A stretch of DNA of 64,000 bases from Rathayibacter oskolensis (lineage in GTDB: Bacteria > Actinomycetota > Actinomycetes > Actinomycetales > Microbacteriaceae). Shown here in pieces: positions 27,676 through 35,982 of this stretch; position 1 is the stretch's first letter, and each line of letters starts with the position of its first letter. The stretch lies in the NCBI RefSeq assembly GCF_900177245.1, contig NZ_FXBM01000002.1, forward strand, positions 992,001 through 1,056,000, written 5' to 3'. The position numbers were made by a program, and so were the translations under genes. Below the pieces are notes generated by a model that made no database searches, had not been told where the DNA came from, and saw nothing but the letters and a program-made list of their open reading frames with translations.

Positions 27676-27868
27676 TAGGGTGGGCAGCTGAACTTCGGCG
27701 AGGGATGCGCGAGCATCCGTGATCGACGCGGTGGAAGCAGGCGATGCGCCCCGAGAGGGTCGCCCCGGACTTTTCCTCACGCTGACATGCGTTCGAGTCG
27801 AAACCCCGTCCGTGGCCGTCGGCCACGACCCGATCAGGCGGCGCGCTGCGCCGTCGAGGAGACACATC
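27676..27868 (+). promoter_or_regulatory. Promoter and long leader of rplY
   Basis: TAGGGT at 27676-27681 is a -10 candidate, giving a leader of about 180 nt before the L25 ATG. The leader contains two clear hairpins, GGATGC-GCGA-GCATCC (27703-27718) and CGTGGCC-GTC-GGCCACG (27811-27827), and a well-placed GAGGAGA. No coding frame in it looks real. A regulatory role is possible but not shown. Confidence 0.55.
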
Positions 27869-28480
27869 ATGGCTGAACTGACCAACAAGGTCGTCGTCGA
27901 GGTCCGCACCTCGTTCGGCAAGGGAGCGGCCCGCAAGATCCGCGCCCAGAACAAGATCCCCGCCGTCCTCTACGGGCACGGCACCGAGCCGCAGCACGTC
28001 ACCCTGCCCGGTCACCAGGTCCTCCTGCTGACCCGCAAGGCGAACGCGATCCTCGAGCTCGACATCGACGGCGTCGCGCAGACCACCCTGGTCAAGGACA
28101 TCCAGCGCGACCCGGTCCGCCAGATCATCGAGCACATCGACCTCGTCGTCATCAAGCTCGGCGAGAAGGTCACGGTCGACATCCCCGTGCACGTCGAGGG
28201 AGACGCCGCTCCCGGCACCCTCGTCTCGCTCGAGGCCAACACCCTCTCGCTCGAGGTCGACGCGACCAAGATCCCGCAGAACATCGTGGTCTCGGTCGAG
28301 GGCCTCGAGGAGGGGACTCAGATCCTCGCGAAGGACATCGAGCTGCTCGACAACGCGACGCTGCTCACCGACCCCGACGCGCTCGTGGTCAACGTCACCG
28401 CCGAGGTCGAGCAGGACCTGGGCGAGGGCGAGGACGAGGAGCCCTCGACCGGCGACGTCGTCGACGAGTCCGCCGAGTAG
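27869..28480 (+). CDS. rplY: 50S ribosomal protein L25 / general stress protein Ctc
   Basis: This 203-residue long-form L25 (TL5/CTC type) binds 5S rRNA. The N-terminal domain has FGKGAARKIRAQNKIPAVLYG, and the second beta domain follows at about residue 95 onward (KVTVDIPVHVEGD). The last 25 residues are acidic (GEGEDEEPSTGDVVDESAE). The ATG at 27869 is favoured over an upstream in-frame GTG (27719) because of the GAGGAGA site and family N-terminus. The gene is followed by a strong hairpin. Confidence 0.95.
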   Translation: MAELTNKVVVEVRTSFGKGAARKIRAQNKIPAVLYGHGTEPQHVTLPGHQVLLLTRKANAILELDIDGVAQTTLVKDIQRDPVRQIIEHIDLVVIKLGEKVTVDIPVHVEGDAAPGTLVSLEANTLSLEVDATKIPQNIVVSVEGLEEGTQILAKDIELLDNATLLTDPDALVVNVTAEVEQDLGEGEDEEPSTGDVVDESAE

Positions 28481-28497
28481 TCCGCACGTCCCGCACG

Positions 28498-28530
28498 AAC
28501 GGGCCCGCCGCGATCGCGAGCGGGCCCGTT
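28498..28530. terminator. Hairpin terminator after rplY
   Basis: AACGGGCCCGC and GCGGGCCCGTT form a perfect 11-bp stem around an 11-nt loop that is itself CGCGATCGCGA, 18 nt after the L25 stop. pth downstream may depend on read-through or its own promoter. Confidence 0.85.
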
Positions 28531-28550
28531 CCGCGTCCGGAGGTCCGGGC

Positions 28551-28596
28551 GAGCACCCGCACCGAGCACCCGCACCGAGCGCCGCACCGAGCATCC
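28551..28596. repeat. Short tandem repeat before pth
   Basis: GAGCACCCGCACC occurs twice exactly (28551-28576), then as GAGCGCCGCACC and a partial GAGCATCC. It covers the region just upstream of the pth ribosome site (GAGAGGAA). Confidence 0.85.
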
Positions 28597-28616
28597 GGGC
28601 GGACGAGAGGAACGAC

Positions 28617-29201
28617 ATGGGCGAGACCTGGCTGGTCGTCGGTCTGGGCAACCCGGGCGCGCAGTACGCCCGCAACCGGCACAACGTCGGTCAGATGGTG
28701 CTCGATGATCTCGCGAGCCGGATCGGCGGATCCTTCCGCCGGCACAATCGCGCGAACGCCGTGGTCGCCGAGGGCTTCCTCCGCCCGGGCGGGCCGAAGC
28801 TCGTGCTGGGCAAGCCCAACAGCTTCATGAACCTCTCGGGCGGCCCGACGGCGCAGCTGCTCGACTTCTACTCCCTCGAGCCCTCGCACCTGATCGTCGT
28901 GCACGACGAGCTCGACATCCCCTTCGACACCCTCCGGCTGAAGCTCGGCGGCGGCCACGGCGGCCACAACGGGATCCGCGACATCCTCGCCGCGACCGAC
29001 GGAGCCGACTTCGTCCGTGTCCGCGTGGGCATCGGCCGCCCGCCGGGCCGCCAGAGCGCCGCCGACTTCGTGCTCAAGGACTTCGCCGGCCCCGAGCGCG
29101 AGACCCTGCCGATCCTGGTCGCCGACGCCGCGGACGCCGTCGAGCTCATCGTCGAGTCCGGCCTGTCCGCCGCCCAGCTGAAGTTCCACACGGCGCCGTA
29201 G
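28617..29201 (+). CDS. pth: Peptidyl-tRNA hydrolase
   Basis: This 194-residue enzyme frees tRNA from aborted peptides. It shows VVGLGNPGAQYARNRHNVG (catalytic His about 23), KPNSFMNLSG, the Asp in VVHDELDIP, and GGGHGGHNGIRD. The GAGAGGAAC site fits the ATG. rplY-pth-mfd order is a common actinobacterial arrangement. Confidence 0.97.
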   Translation: MGETWLVVGLGNPGAQYARNRHNVGQMVLDDLASRIGGSFRRHNRANAVVAEGFLRPGGPKLVLGKPNSFMNLSGGPTAQLLDFYSLEPSHLIVVHDELDIPFDTLRLKLGGGHGGHNGIRDILAATDGADFVRVRVGIGRPPGRQSAADFVLKDFAGPERETLPILVADAADAVELIVESGLSAAQLKFHTAP

Positions 29202-29211
29202 GGAAGGACGC

Positions 29212-29277
29212 GGTCTCGATACTCGACCAGCAGGGCCTGCTGATCGAGTGGCCCGCGCAGCGGGCGCATCGAGATCC
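29212..29277. repeat. Composite TCTCGATA-family palindrome
   Basis: GGTCTCGAT at the left and ATCGAGATCC at the right enclose two smaller hairpins, CAGCAG-GGC-CTGCTG and CCCGC-GCA-GCGGG. It begins 11 nt after the pth stop and could terminate pth. Confidence 0.8.
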
Positions 29278-29345
29278 ACGTCCCCCAGAAGCCTGCGTCG
29301 AGCGCCCCGACGGTACCGTGGAGCGACCGAGGCGAGGGGGCTTCC

Positions 29346-29978
29346 ATGAGCGAGTCGTTCTTCCGAGACGTCGAGCCGCGTCCGTACGACGAGGACGACC
29401 ATCTGCCCCCGTTCGACCTGCCGGCCTGGACCGGTCCGCCGTGGCACCGTGCACCGGGGCTCGTGCTCCTCGACCACGAGCTGGGCCGCTCCGCCACGAC
29501 CGTCGTCGCGCTCGAGTCCGCGCGCTGCTATAACGAGGGCGTCCTGCTCCGGCTGACCGTGCGCGTCGCCGACACGGGTCGCCGCGCCCGGCAGCGCGTC
29601 TTCGAGTACCTCGAGCGAGCGCACGGCCGCGGACAGCTCGACGAGCGGTTCGCCCCCGACGGTCTGCGCTGGGGAGTCGCCTTCGTCGACGGACGCACCG
29701 TGACGACCCAGGACGAGTCTCCGTGGGCCGGTGCCGAGGACATCGTCGATGCGCGGCCCGCGGGACCGGTCCTCGAGGGCGGGGGCCGTCCCTCCGTCTT
29801 CATGGACACCTGGTCGCGCGACGTCTGGCTCTGGCCCCTGCCGCCCCTCCCGACCCTCCGCGTGGCCGTCGAGTGGCCCGCCCGCGGCATCCCCGAGACC
29901 GTCACCTCCCTCGACGCCGCCCCTCTCCTCGCTGCCTCCGCCCGCTCCCGCCCCCTCTGGCCGGCCCCACCCGCCTGA
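29346..29978 (+). CDS. Hypothetical protein
   Basis: This 210-residue frame has normal codon use for the region, an ATG preceded by GGGGG, and a compact alpha/beta composition with LRLTVRVAD and WLWPLPPLPTLRVAVEWPARGIPET. No signal peptide, membrane segment or recognised domain is seen. The acidic N-terminus (RPYDEDDHLPPF) is followed by aromatic-rich WTGPPWHRAPG. It lies alone between two repeat-rich gaps. Confidence 0.65.
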   Translation: MSESFFRDVEPRPYDEDDHLPPFDLPAWTGPPWHRAPGLVLLDHELGRSATTVVALESARCYNEGVLLRLTVRVADTGRRARQRVFEYLERAHGRGQLDERFAPDGLRWGVAFVDGRTVTTQDESPWAGAEDIVDARPAGPVLEGGGRPSVFMDTWSRDVWLWPLPPLPTLRVAVEWPARGIPETVTSLDAAPLLAASARSRPLWPAPPA

Positions 29979-30156
29979 CCCGCCCCTCCGACTCGTCACG
30001 AACGGTCCCCTCCCCTCCCTCGACTCGACCGTTCCGGACGGATGGAACGCTGCACTCCCCGGAGAGCACACGGACCCGGCGGAGCACGCGGGAGTGAGGG
30101 GCCGGCAGCCACGCGCGAGCGAACCGGACGGCCGCACGCGCGGGGCAGAGGCGCGA

Positions 30157-30185
30157 CTCCGAATCGCGTGCCAAGCGATTCGGAG
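30157..30185. terminator. Hairpin in the gap before mfd
   Basis: CTCCGAATCGC and GCGATTCGGAG pair perfectly over 11 bp with a 7-nt loop, about 180 nt after the hypothetical gene. Could terminate it. The rest of the 345-nt gap shows no gene. Confidence 0.5.
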
Positions 30186-30264
30186 CAGCCGACGAGACCC
30201 GCTCTGCGGAACGCCCCACGTGACCGAGCCGACTGCGGATCCGCCGGGCGGGGACCGGCGAATC

Positions 30265-30316
30265 CGGACATCCGACACCGGCCCGACGGGCCGGTGTCGG
30301 ATGTCCGCGGTAAAAT
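30265..30316 (+). promoter_or_regulatory. 20-bp perfect hairpin abutting the mfd -10 box
   Basis: The arms 30265-30284 and 30288-30307 are exact complements around the loop GAC. Four nt on is TAAAAT (30311-30316), then 7 nt to the GTG of mfd. The hairpin therefore fills the -35 and spacer region of a leaderless promoter. Confidence 0.85.
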
Positions 30317-30323
30317 CGCCTCC

Positions 30324-33300
30324 GTGCCCCTCAACGAGATCATCTCGGCGCTTTCGCGCGCCTCCGCGTTCGACGACGCTCTCGCGTACTCGGTGCGCGA
30401 TGCCGACTTCTCCGTGGCCGACGGCCTCCGCGTGCCCCTCCTGGCCGGGCTCCTCGAGCGCCGTGCCGAGGCCGGTCGCCCGCAGGCGGCGCTCGTCGTC
30501 ACCGCGACGGGGCGCGACTCCGAGAACATCCGGGCATCGCTCGGCTGCATGCTGCCCGGCGCCGACGTCGTCGAGTTCCCCGCGTGGGAGACCCTCCCGC
30601 ATGAGCGGCTCAGCCCGAGCGCCGAGATCGTCGGCCGCCGTCTCGACGCGCTGCGCCGCATGAAGCAGTGGTCGGGCGAGCGGCCGCTCGTCGTCGTCGC
30701 CTCCGTGCGGGCCGCGCTGCAGCCGGTCGCCGACAACCTGGCCGACATCGAGCCGATCCGCCTCGTGAAGGGCGGACGCGGCTACGACCTCGGCCGGATC
30801 GCCGCCGAGCTGGTCGATCTCGCCTACGCCCGCGTCGACATGGTCACCCGTCGCGGCGAGTTCGCGGTGCGCGGTGGCATCCTCGACGTGTTCCCGGCGG
30901 TGGCCGAGCACCCGAGCCGCGTCGACTTCTTCGGCGACGAGGTCGACTCGATCCGCGGCTTCTCGGTCGCCGATCAGCGCTCGCTCCCCGGCGAGTCCGA
31001 GTCGGTCACCCTGCCGCCGAGCCGCGAGCTCCTGCTCGTCCCTGCCGTGCGCCAGCGCGCCCGCGAGATGCTGCACGAGTTCCCGAGCCTGTCGGCGATG
31101 CTGGCGAAGATCGCCGAGGGCATCCCCGTCGAGGGCATGGAGTCGCTCGCGCCGGCGCTGCTCGAGCGCCTCGTCCCGATCTCGCACTACCTCCCCGAGG
31201 GGGCGGCGGTCGCCGTGCTCGCGCCGGAGCGCGTGGCGACCCGCGCGATCAGCCTCGCCGAGACGAACCGCGAGTTCCTGCAGGCCGCCTGGAGCGCTGC
31301 CACCGCAGGGGCCGAGGCCCCGATCGACCTCGCGTCCGGCGAGTTCATCTCGCTCGGCGCCCTCCGCGACGCCGTGAAGTTCAGCGCCCCCGGCGCCGCG
31401 GCCCCCGACCACCCGTGGTGGACGATGAGCACCTTCCGCCAGGGGCCGGCCGCGGGCGAGGCCGAGGTCCTGCCGGAGGAGCTGGGCATCGACGAGATCC
31501 TCGCCGTGCGCGTCGACGGCGAGCCCGTCCCCGGGTTCGGGGCCAACGTCGAGGGCGCTCTCGCGCACGTCCGCTCCCGGCTGGCCGCCGGCTGGAGCGT
31601 CGTCCTCACCGCCCCCGGCCTCGGCACGGTCGAGCGCACCGATCAGGTCCTCGCCGAGCACGAGATCGCGGCGCGCATCGTCGCCGACCTCCCCGCGCAG
31701 CTCGAGCCGGGTCTCGCCTACGTGCTGCAGGCGTCCGTCGACCACGGCTTCGAGGTCGAGGAGGCGAAGCTCGCCCTGCTCACCGACACCGAGTTCTACG
31801 GGCGGACGGTCGGCTACGACTCCCGGGCCGTGAAGAAGCTCGCCTCGCGGCGCAAGAACGTCGTCGACCCCCTGCAGCTCGCGCCGGGCGACTACGTCGT
31901 CCACGCGACCCACGGCATCGGCAGGTTCGTCGAGCTGTCGCAGCGCGAGGTGTCCAGCGGCGGCCGCAACGCCGTCAAGACCCGCCGCGAGTACCTCGTG
32001 CTCGAGTACGCGCCCAGCAAGCGCGGCTTCCCGGGCGACAAGCTCCTCGTCCCGACCGACCAGCTCGACCTCCTCTCGCGCTACGTCGGAGGCGAGGCGC
32101 CGGCGCTCAGCAAGATGGGCGGCAGCGACTGGGCGCAGGCCAAGAGCAAGGCGCGGCGCGCGGTCCGCGACATCGCGGTCGAGCTGGTGAAGCTCTACTC
32201 CGCGCGGATGGCGTCGCCCGGGCACGCCTTCCCGCCGGACACCCCCTGGCAGCGCGAGCTGGAAGAGGCGTTCCCCTTCGCCGAGACTCCCGACCAGCTC
32301 ACCGTCATCGACGAGGTGAAGGCCGACATGGAGCGGCCCATCCCGATGGACCGGCTCCTCTCGGGCGACGTCGGCTTCGGCAAGACCGAGGTCGCCGTGC
32401 GCGCCGCCTTCAAGGCGATCCAGGACGGCAAGCAGGTCGCGATGCTGGTGCCGACGACCCTGCTCGTGCGCCAGCACCTCGAGACCTTCCAGGAGCGCTT
32501 CGCCGGCTTCCCCGTGCACCTGCGCGCCCTCAGCCGCTTCCAGAGCGCGAAGGAGTCGAAGGAGACGATCGACGGCCTGGCCGACGGCACCGTCGACATG
32601 GTCATCGCGACGCACCGCCTCCTGAGCGACAACATCGTCTTCAAAGACCTGGGGCTCCTGGTGATCGACGAGGAGCAGCGCTTCGGCGTCGAGCACAAGG
32701 AGAAGCTGAAGGCGCTGAAGAAGAACGTCGACATCCTCGCGATGAGCGCGACGCCGATCCCGCGCACGCTCGAGATGGCGGTGACGGGCATCCGCGAGAT
32801 GTCGACGCTGGCGACGCCTCCCGAGGAGCGGCACCCGATCCTCACCTTCGTCGGGCCGTACTCCGAGAAGCAGGTCTCGGCCGCGATCCGCCGCGAGCTG
32901 CTGCGCGAGGGGCAGGTCTTCTTCGTGCACAACCGCGTCTCGACCATCAACCGGGTCGCATCCCAGCTCGCCGAGCTCGTCCCGGAGGCGCGCATCGCGG
33001 TCGCTCACGGCAAGCTCAGCGAATCGCAGCTCGAGCGCATCATCGTCGACTTCTGGGAGCGCAAGTTCGACGTGCTCGTCTCGACGACCATCGTCGAGAC
33101 CGGGCTCGACATCCCCAACGCCAACACGCTGATCGTCGATCGGGCCGACAAGTACGGGCTCTCGCAGCTGCACCAGCTGCGCGGCCGGGTCGGTCGCGGG
33201 CGCGAGCGCGCCTACGCCTACCTGCTCTACGACGAGATGAAGCCGCTCAGCGAGACGGCGCACGACCGGCTGCAGACCCTCGCCGCCAACTCCGATCTCG

Positions 33301-33941
33301 GCGGCGGCATGCAGATCGCCCTCAAGGACCTCGAGATCCGCGGAGCGGGCAACCTGCTGGGAGGCGAGCAGTCGGGTCACATCCAGGGCGTCGGCTTCGA
33401 CCTCTACCTGCGGATGATCGGCGAGGCCGTCGACACGTTCCGCGGCGAGGTCGCCGAGGGCCAGACCGAGCTGCGCCTCGAGCTGCCCGTCGACGCCCGG
33501 ATCCCGGAGGAGTACGTCGACAGCGAGCGGCTGCGCCTCGAGGCCTACCAGAAGCTGTCGGCCGCCTCGTCGCCGACCGCGAAGGAGGGGAGCATCGAGC
33601 TGGTCGTCGAGGAGCTCACCGACCGCTACGGCGAGCTCCCGGAGGCGGTCGAGAACCTCATCCTGGTCTCGCGCCTGCGCATGCGGGCTCAGAGCGCGGG
33701 CCTGAGCGACGTGGTCGCGATGGGCTCGAACGTGCGCGTCGCCCCCGCGCACCTCGCCGACTCGATCCAGGTGCGGTTGCGCCGCATGTACCCGACCGCG
33801 AAGTACCTGCAGCAGGCCAACGCGGTCGTCGTGCCGATGCCCGTGCTCGACGGCGTCCCCCTCGGCGACCGTGCGCTGATCGAGTGGGTGCGCGCGCTCC
33901 TCGAGGCACTCTTTCCCGAGCCCGCGGCCGTCGCGAGCTGA
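30324..33941 (+). CDS. mfd: Transcription-repair coupling factor
   Basis: This 1205-residue ATPase removes RNA polymerase stalled at lesions and recruits UvrA. In order: UvrB-like N-terminal region, CarD-like polymerase-interaction domain (GDYVVHATHGIGRFVEL, near 525), helicase Walker A SGDVGFGKTEV near 680, DEEQ in VIDEEQRFGV near 780, and a C-terminal TRCF domain. The GTG at 30324 is chosen because of the TAAAAT box 7 nt upstream and family length; the open frame extends further up through the hairpin. Confidence 0.96.
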   Translation: MPLNEIISALSRASAFDDALAYSVRDADFSVADGLRVPLLAGLLERRAEAGRPQAALVVTATGRDSENIRASLGCMLPGADVVEFPAWETLPHERLSPSAEIVGRRLDALRRMKQWSGERPLVVVASVRAALQPVADNLADIEPIRLVKGGRGYDLGRIAAELVDLAYARVDMVTRRGEFAVRGGILDVFPAVAEHPSRVDFFGDEVDSIRGFSVADQRSLPGESESVTLPPSRELLLVPAVRQRAREMLHEFPSLSAMLAKIAEGIPVEGMESLAPALLERLVPISHYLPEGAAVAVLAPERVATRAISLAETNREFLQAAWSAATAGAEAPIDLASGEFISLGALRDAVKFSAPGAAAPDHPWWTMSTFRQGPAAGEAEVLPEELGIDEILAVRVDGEPVPGFGANVEGALAHVRSRLAAGWSVVLTAPGLGTVERTDQVLAEHEIAARIVADLPAQLEPGLAYVLQASVDHGFEVEEAKLALLTDTEFYGRTVGYDSRAVKKLASRRKNVVDPLQLAPGDYVVHATHGIGRFVELSQREVSSGGRNAVKTRREYLVLEYAPSKRGFPGDKLLVPTDQLDLLSRYVGGEAPALSKMGGSDWAQAKSKARRAVRDIAVELVKLYSARMASPGHAFPPDTPWQRELEEAFPFAETPDQLTVIDEVKADMERPIPMDRLLSGDVGFGKTEVAVRAAFKAIQDGKQVAMLVPTTLLVRQHLETFQERFAGFPVHLRALSRFQSAKESKETIDGLADGTVDMVIATHRLLSDNIVFKDLGLLVIDEEQRFGVEHKEKLKALKKNVDILAMSATPIPRTLEMAVTGIREMSTLATPPEERHPILTFVGPYSEKQVSAAIRRELLREGQVFFVHNRVSTINRVASQLAELVPEARIAVAHGKLSESQLERIIVDFWERKFDVLVSTTIVETGLDIPNANTLIVDRADKYGLSQLHQLRGRVGRGRERAYAYLLYDEMKPLSETAHDRLQTLAANSDLGGGMQIALKDLEIRGAGNLLGGEQSGHIQGVGFDLYLRMIGEAVDTFRGEVAEGQTELRLELPVDARIPEEYVDSERLRLEAYQKLSAASSPTAKEGSIELVVEELTDRYGELPEAVENLILVSRLRMRAQSAGLSDVVAMGSNVRVAPAHLADSIQVRLRRMYPTAKYLQQANAVVVPMPVLDGVPLGDRALIEWVRALLEALFPEPAAVAS

Positions 33942-33963
33942 GCCCACGAACGAAGGATCCGCC

Positions 33964-34134
33964 ATGACGACACCCGACGAGCACCCCGCCCCGCTCCGAG
34001 TCCCCGCCCCCGGCGAGTCGAGCATCCCCGAGCTCGAGGAGGACGAGACGGTCGCGCCCCGGCCCGAGGAGGAGGTCGCCGACGTCGCCCGGGCCGAGCC
34101 CGACGTCGACGACCACGCCCGGCCTCCGGCCTGA
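33964..34134 (+). CDS. Small acidic protein
   Basis: A 56-residue frame begins MTTPDEHPAPLRVPAPGE and ends DDHARPPA. It has 17 Asp/Glu and many Pro, so it is likely disordered. GAAGGA lies 6 nt before the ATG, and it follows mfd by 22 nt on the same strand. No family is recognised. It is supported by the ribosome site, spacing and codon pattern only. Confidence 0.55.
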   Translation: MTTPDEHPAPLRVPAPGESSIPELEEDETVAPRPEEEVADVARAEPDVDDHARPPA

Positions 34135-34144
34135 GCCCCGTGGG

Positions 34145-35158
34145 TCAGTGCCCGAAGTGCGCCCTGACCTCGGCCTTCCAGCGCTCGCGGTCGGCCTCTG
34201 AGATGAACGCCGCGTCGAACGAGTTCAGCGCGAGCTGCTCGAGCTGCGCGTCGTCCATGCCGAGCTCCTCGACGAGGGCGCGGTAGTTCGCGTCGACGTA
34301 GCCGCCGAAGTAGGGCGGGTCGTCGCTCGACACCGTGGCGATCAGCCCGGCCTCGAGCATCGCCGGCAGCGGATGGTCCTTCATGGTGTCCACGGCGCGG
34401 AGGGCCACGTTCGAGAGCGGGCAGACCGTGACCGGGATGCCCTCCGTCCGCAGCATCGCGACGACGGCGGGATCCTCCATCGCCCGGATGCCGTGGTCGA
34501 TCCGCTCGACCCGGAGCAGCTCGACCGTCTGGGCGACCGTCTCGGGGCCGCCCTCCTCTCCGGCGTGCGCGACGAGCCGCAGACCCTCCGCCGCGGCGCG
34601 CGCGTAGACGTCGACGAAGAGCTCTGGCCCGAAGCCGACCTCGTTCGAGTCGAGGCCGACGCCGATGATGTGCTCGCGGTAGGGGAGGATCGCCGTCAGC
34701 ATCTCGTCGGCCGCATCGGCGCCGAGGTCGCGCAGGAAGCACATGATGAGGTCGGTCGAGATCCCGTGGGTCTCCTCGCTGCGCTCCAGTGCGCGCGTCA
34801 GTCCGCCCATGATCACCTCCAGCGGGACTCCGTTGCCGAGGTGGGTCTGCGGGTCGAAGAAGATCTCGGCGCGGCGCACGTTCGCGGGCTTCGCCCGGTC
34901 GAGGTAGCCGGTGGCGAGCTCGAAGAAGTCCTGCTCGGTCTTCAGCACCGTCAGATTCGAGTAGTGCAGCTCGAGGAACGAGCCGAGGTCCGTGAACGAG
35001 TAGCGGGCGCGCAGGGCGTCGAGATCCTCGGTCGGCAGCGCGACGCCGTTGCGGCGGGCCATCTCGACGATGTGCTCGGGCTCGATGGTCCCCTCGATGT
35101 GGATGTGCAGTTCGGCGCTCGGGGGCGCGCCCCGGTCGAGGGCAGTGGTGTCGGGCAC
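34145..35158 (-). CDS. Adenosine/adenine deaminase family protein
   Basis: This 337-residue TIM-barrel deaminase has metal ligands in ELHIHIEGT, catalytic HAGEEGG (about residue 196), the IDHGIRA His and VSSDDPPYFGGY near 283. The last motif (SDDPxYFGGY) is closer to the adenine deaminase (Aah1/Ade) subgroup than to classical adenosine deaminase. It would feed purine salvage together with apt nearby. The GTG at 35158 has AGGA 5 nt upstream; the frame extends to 35257 without support. Confidence 0.88.
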   Translation of the reverse strand: MPDTTALDRGAPPSAELHIHIEGTIEPEHIVEMARRNGVALPTEDLDALRARYSFTDLGSFLELHYSNLTVLKTEQDFFELATGYLDRAKPANVRRAEIFFDPQTHLGNGVPLEVIMGGLTRALERSEETHGISTDLIMCFLRDLGADAADEMLTAILPYREHIIGVGLDSNEVGFGPELFVDVYARAAAEGLRLVAHAGEEGGPETVAQTVELLRVERIDHGIRAMEDPAVVAMLRTEGIPVTVCPLSNVALRAVDTMKDHPLPAMLEAGLIATVSSDDPPYFGGYVDANYRALVEELGMDDAQLEQLALNSFDAAFISEADRERWKAEVRAHFGH

Positions 35159-35301
35159 GGTGATCCTGTTCCTGGGTGCGCGGCGCACCCGTCGACACGC
35201 TAGCCGGGTCGTGTTTCGCGCCGATGACCGCGGGATGTGGACTCCGGGGCGCGGCACGGACGCAGCAGCGCCCCCTCGCGGCGATGGTCGAGGATGGGGA
35301 G

Positions 35302-35982
35302 ATGGCCCCGCTCCTCGCCGTCCGCCGCACCCCGCCTCCTCCGCCCTGGAGCGGGCCGTCGGTCGATCTGCGCGGGGTGTCGGTGCGCACTCCGGAGGGA
35401 GTGCTCCTCGCCCCGGTCTCCCTCCGCGTCGAGCGGGGCGAGACCGTCGCGGTGACCGGGCCGAACGGCAGCGGCAAGACCACGCTGCTCCGCGTGGTCG
35501 CCGGGCTCCTCCGCCCGACTGCAGGCAGCGCCGTCGTCGCGGGGCACCCCGCCGACGAGCGGTCGGGCCGGCACCGGCGGGCGGTCGCCGCGCTCGTGCA
35601 GGCGCCTCCGTTCGAGCGCGATCTCACGCTCGAGGAGCACCTCGCGATGGTGGCGGTGTCGTGGGGCGAGGGAGTCGCGCAGGCGCGCGCACGCGCCGAG
35701 CAGGGGCTCGACGCCCTCGGTCTCACCCCGCTCGGCCGCCGCTTCCCCCACGAGCTGTCGTCGGGGCAGACGCAGCTCTTCTCGCTCGCGCTCGTGCTGG
35801 CCAGGCCGTCGGAGGTGCTGCTGCTCGACGAGCCGGAGCAGCGCCTCGACAGCGATCGGGTACCGCTCGTCGCCCGCGTGCTGCGGGAGGCGTCGGCGCA
35901 CCGCGCGGTGCTCGTGGCGACCCACAGTCCCGTGATCGTCGAGGCGGTGGCGACCCGGGTGCTCGAGCTCGGGCGTCCGTGA
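35302..35982 (+). CDS. ABC transporter ATP-binding protein
   Basis: This 226-residue ATPase has Walker A GPNGSGKTT near 55, signature LSSGQTQLFSLAL (divergent LSGGQ), Walker B VLLLDEPEQRLD and the switch His in ATHSPV. ATG 35302 lies 6-8 nt after AGGAT. The TGA overlaps the GTG of the following membrane gene, its partner. Substrate unknown; the two-gene form suggests an exporter. Confidence 0.88.
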   Translation: MAPLLAVRRTPPPPPWSGPSVDLRGVSVRTPEGVLLAPVSLRVERGETVAVTGPNGSGKTTLLRVVAGLLRPTAGSAVVAGHPADERSGRHRRAVAALVQAPPFERDLTLEEHLAMVAVSWGEGVAQARARAEQGLDALGLTPLGRRFPHELSSGQTQLFSLALVLARPSEVLLLDEPEQRLDSDRVPLVARVLREASAHRAVLVATHSPVIVEAVATRVLELGRP

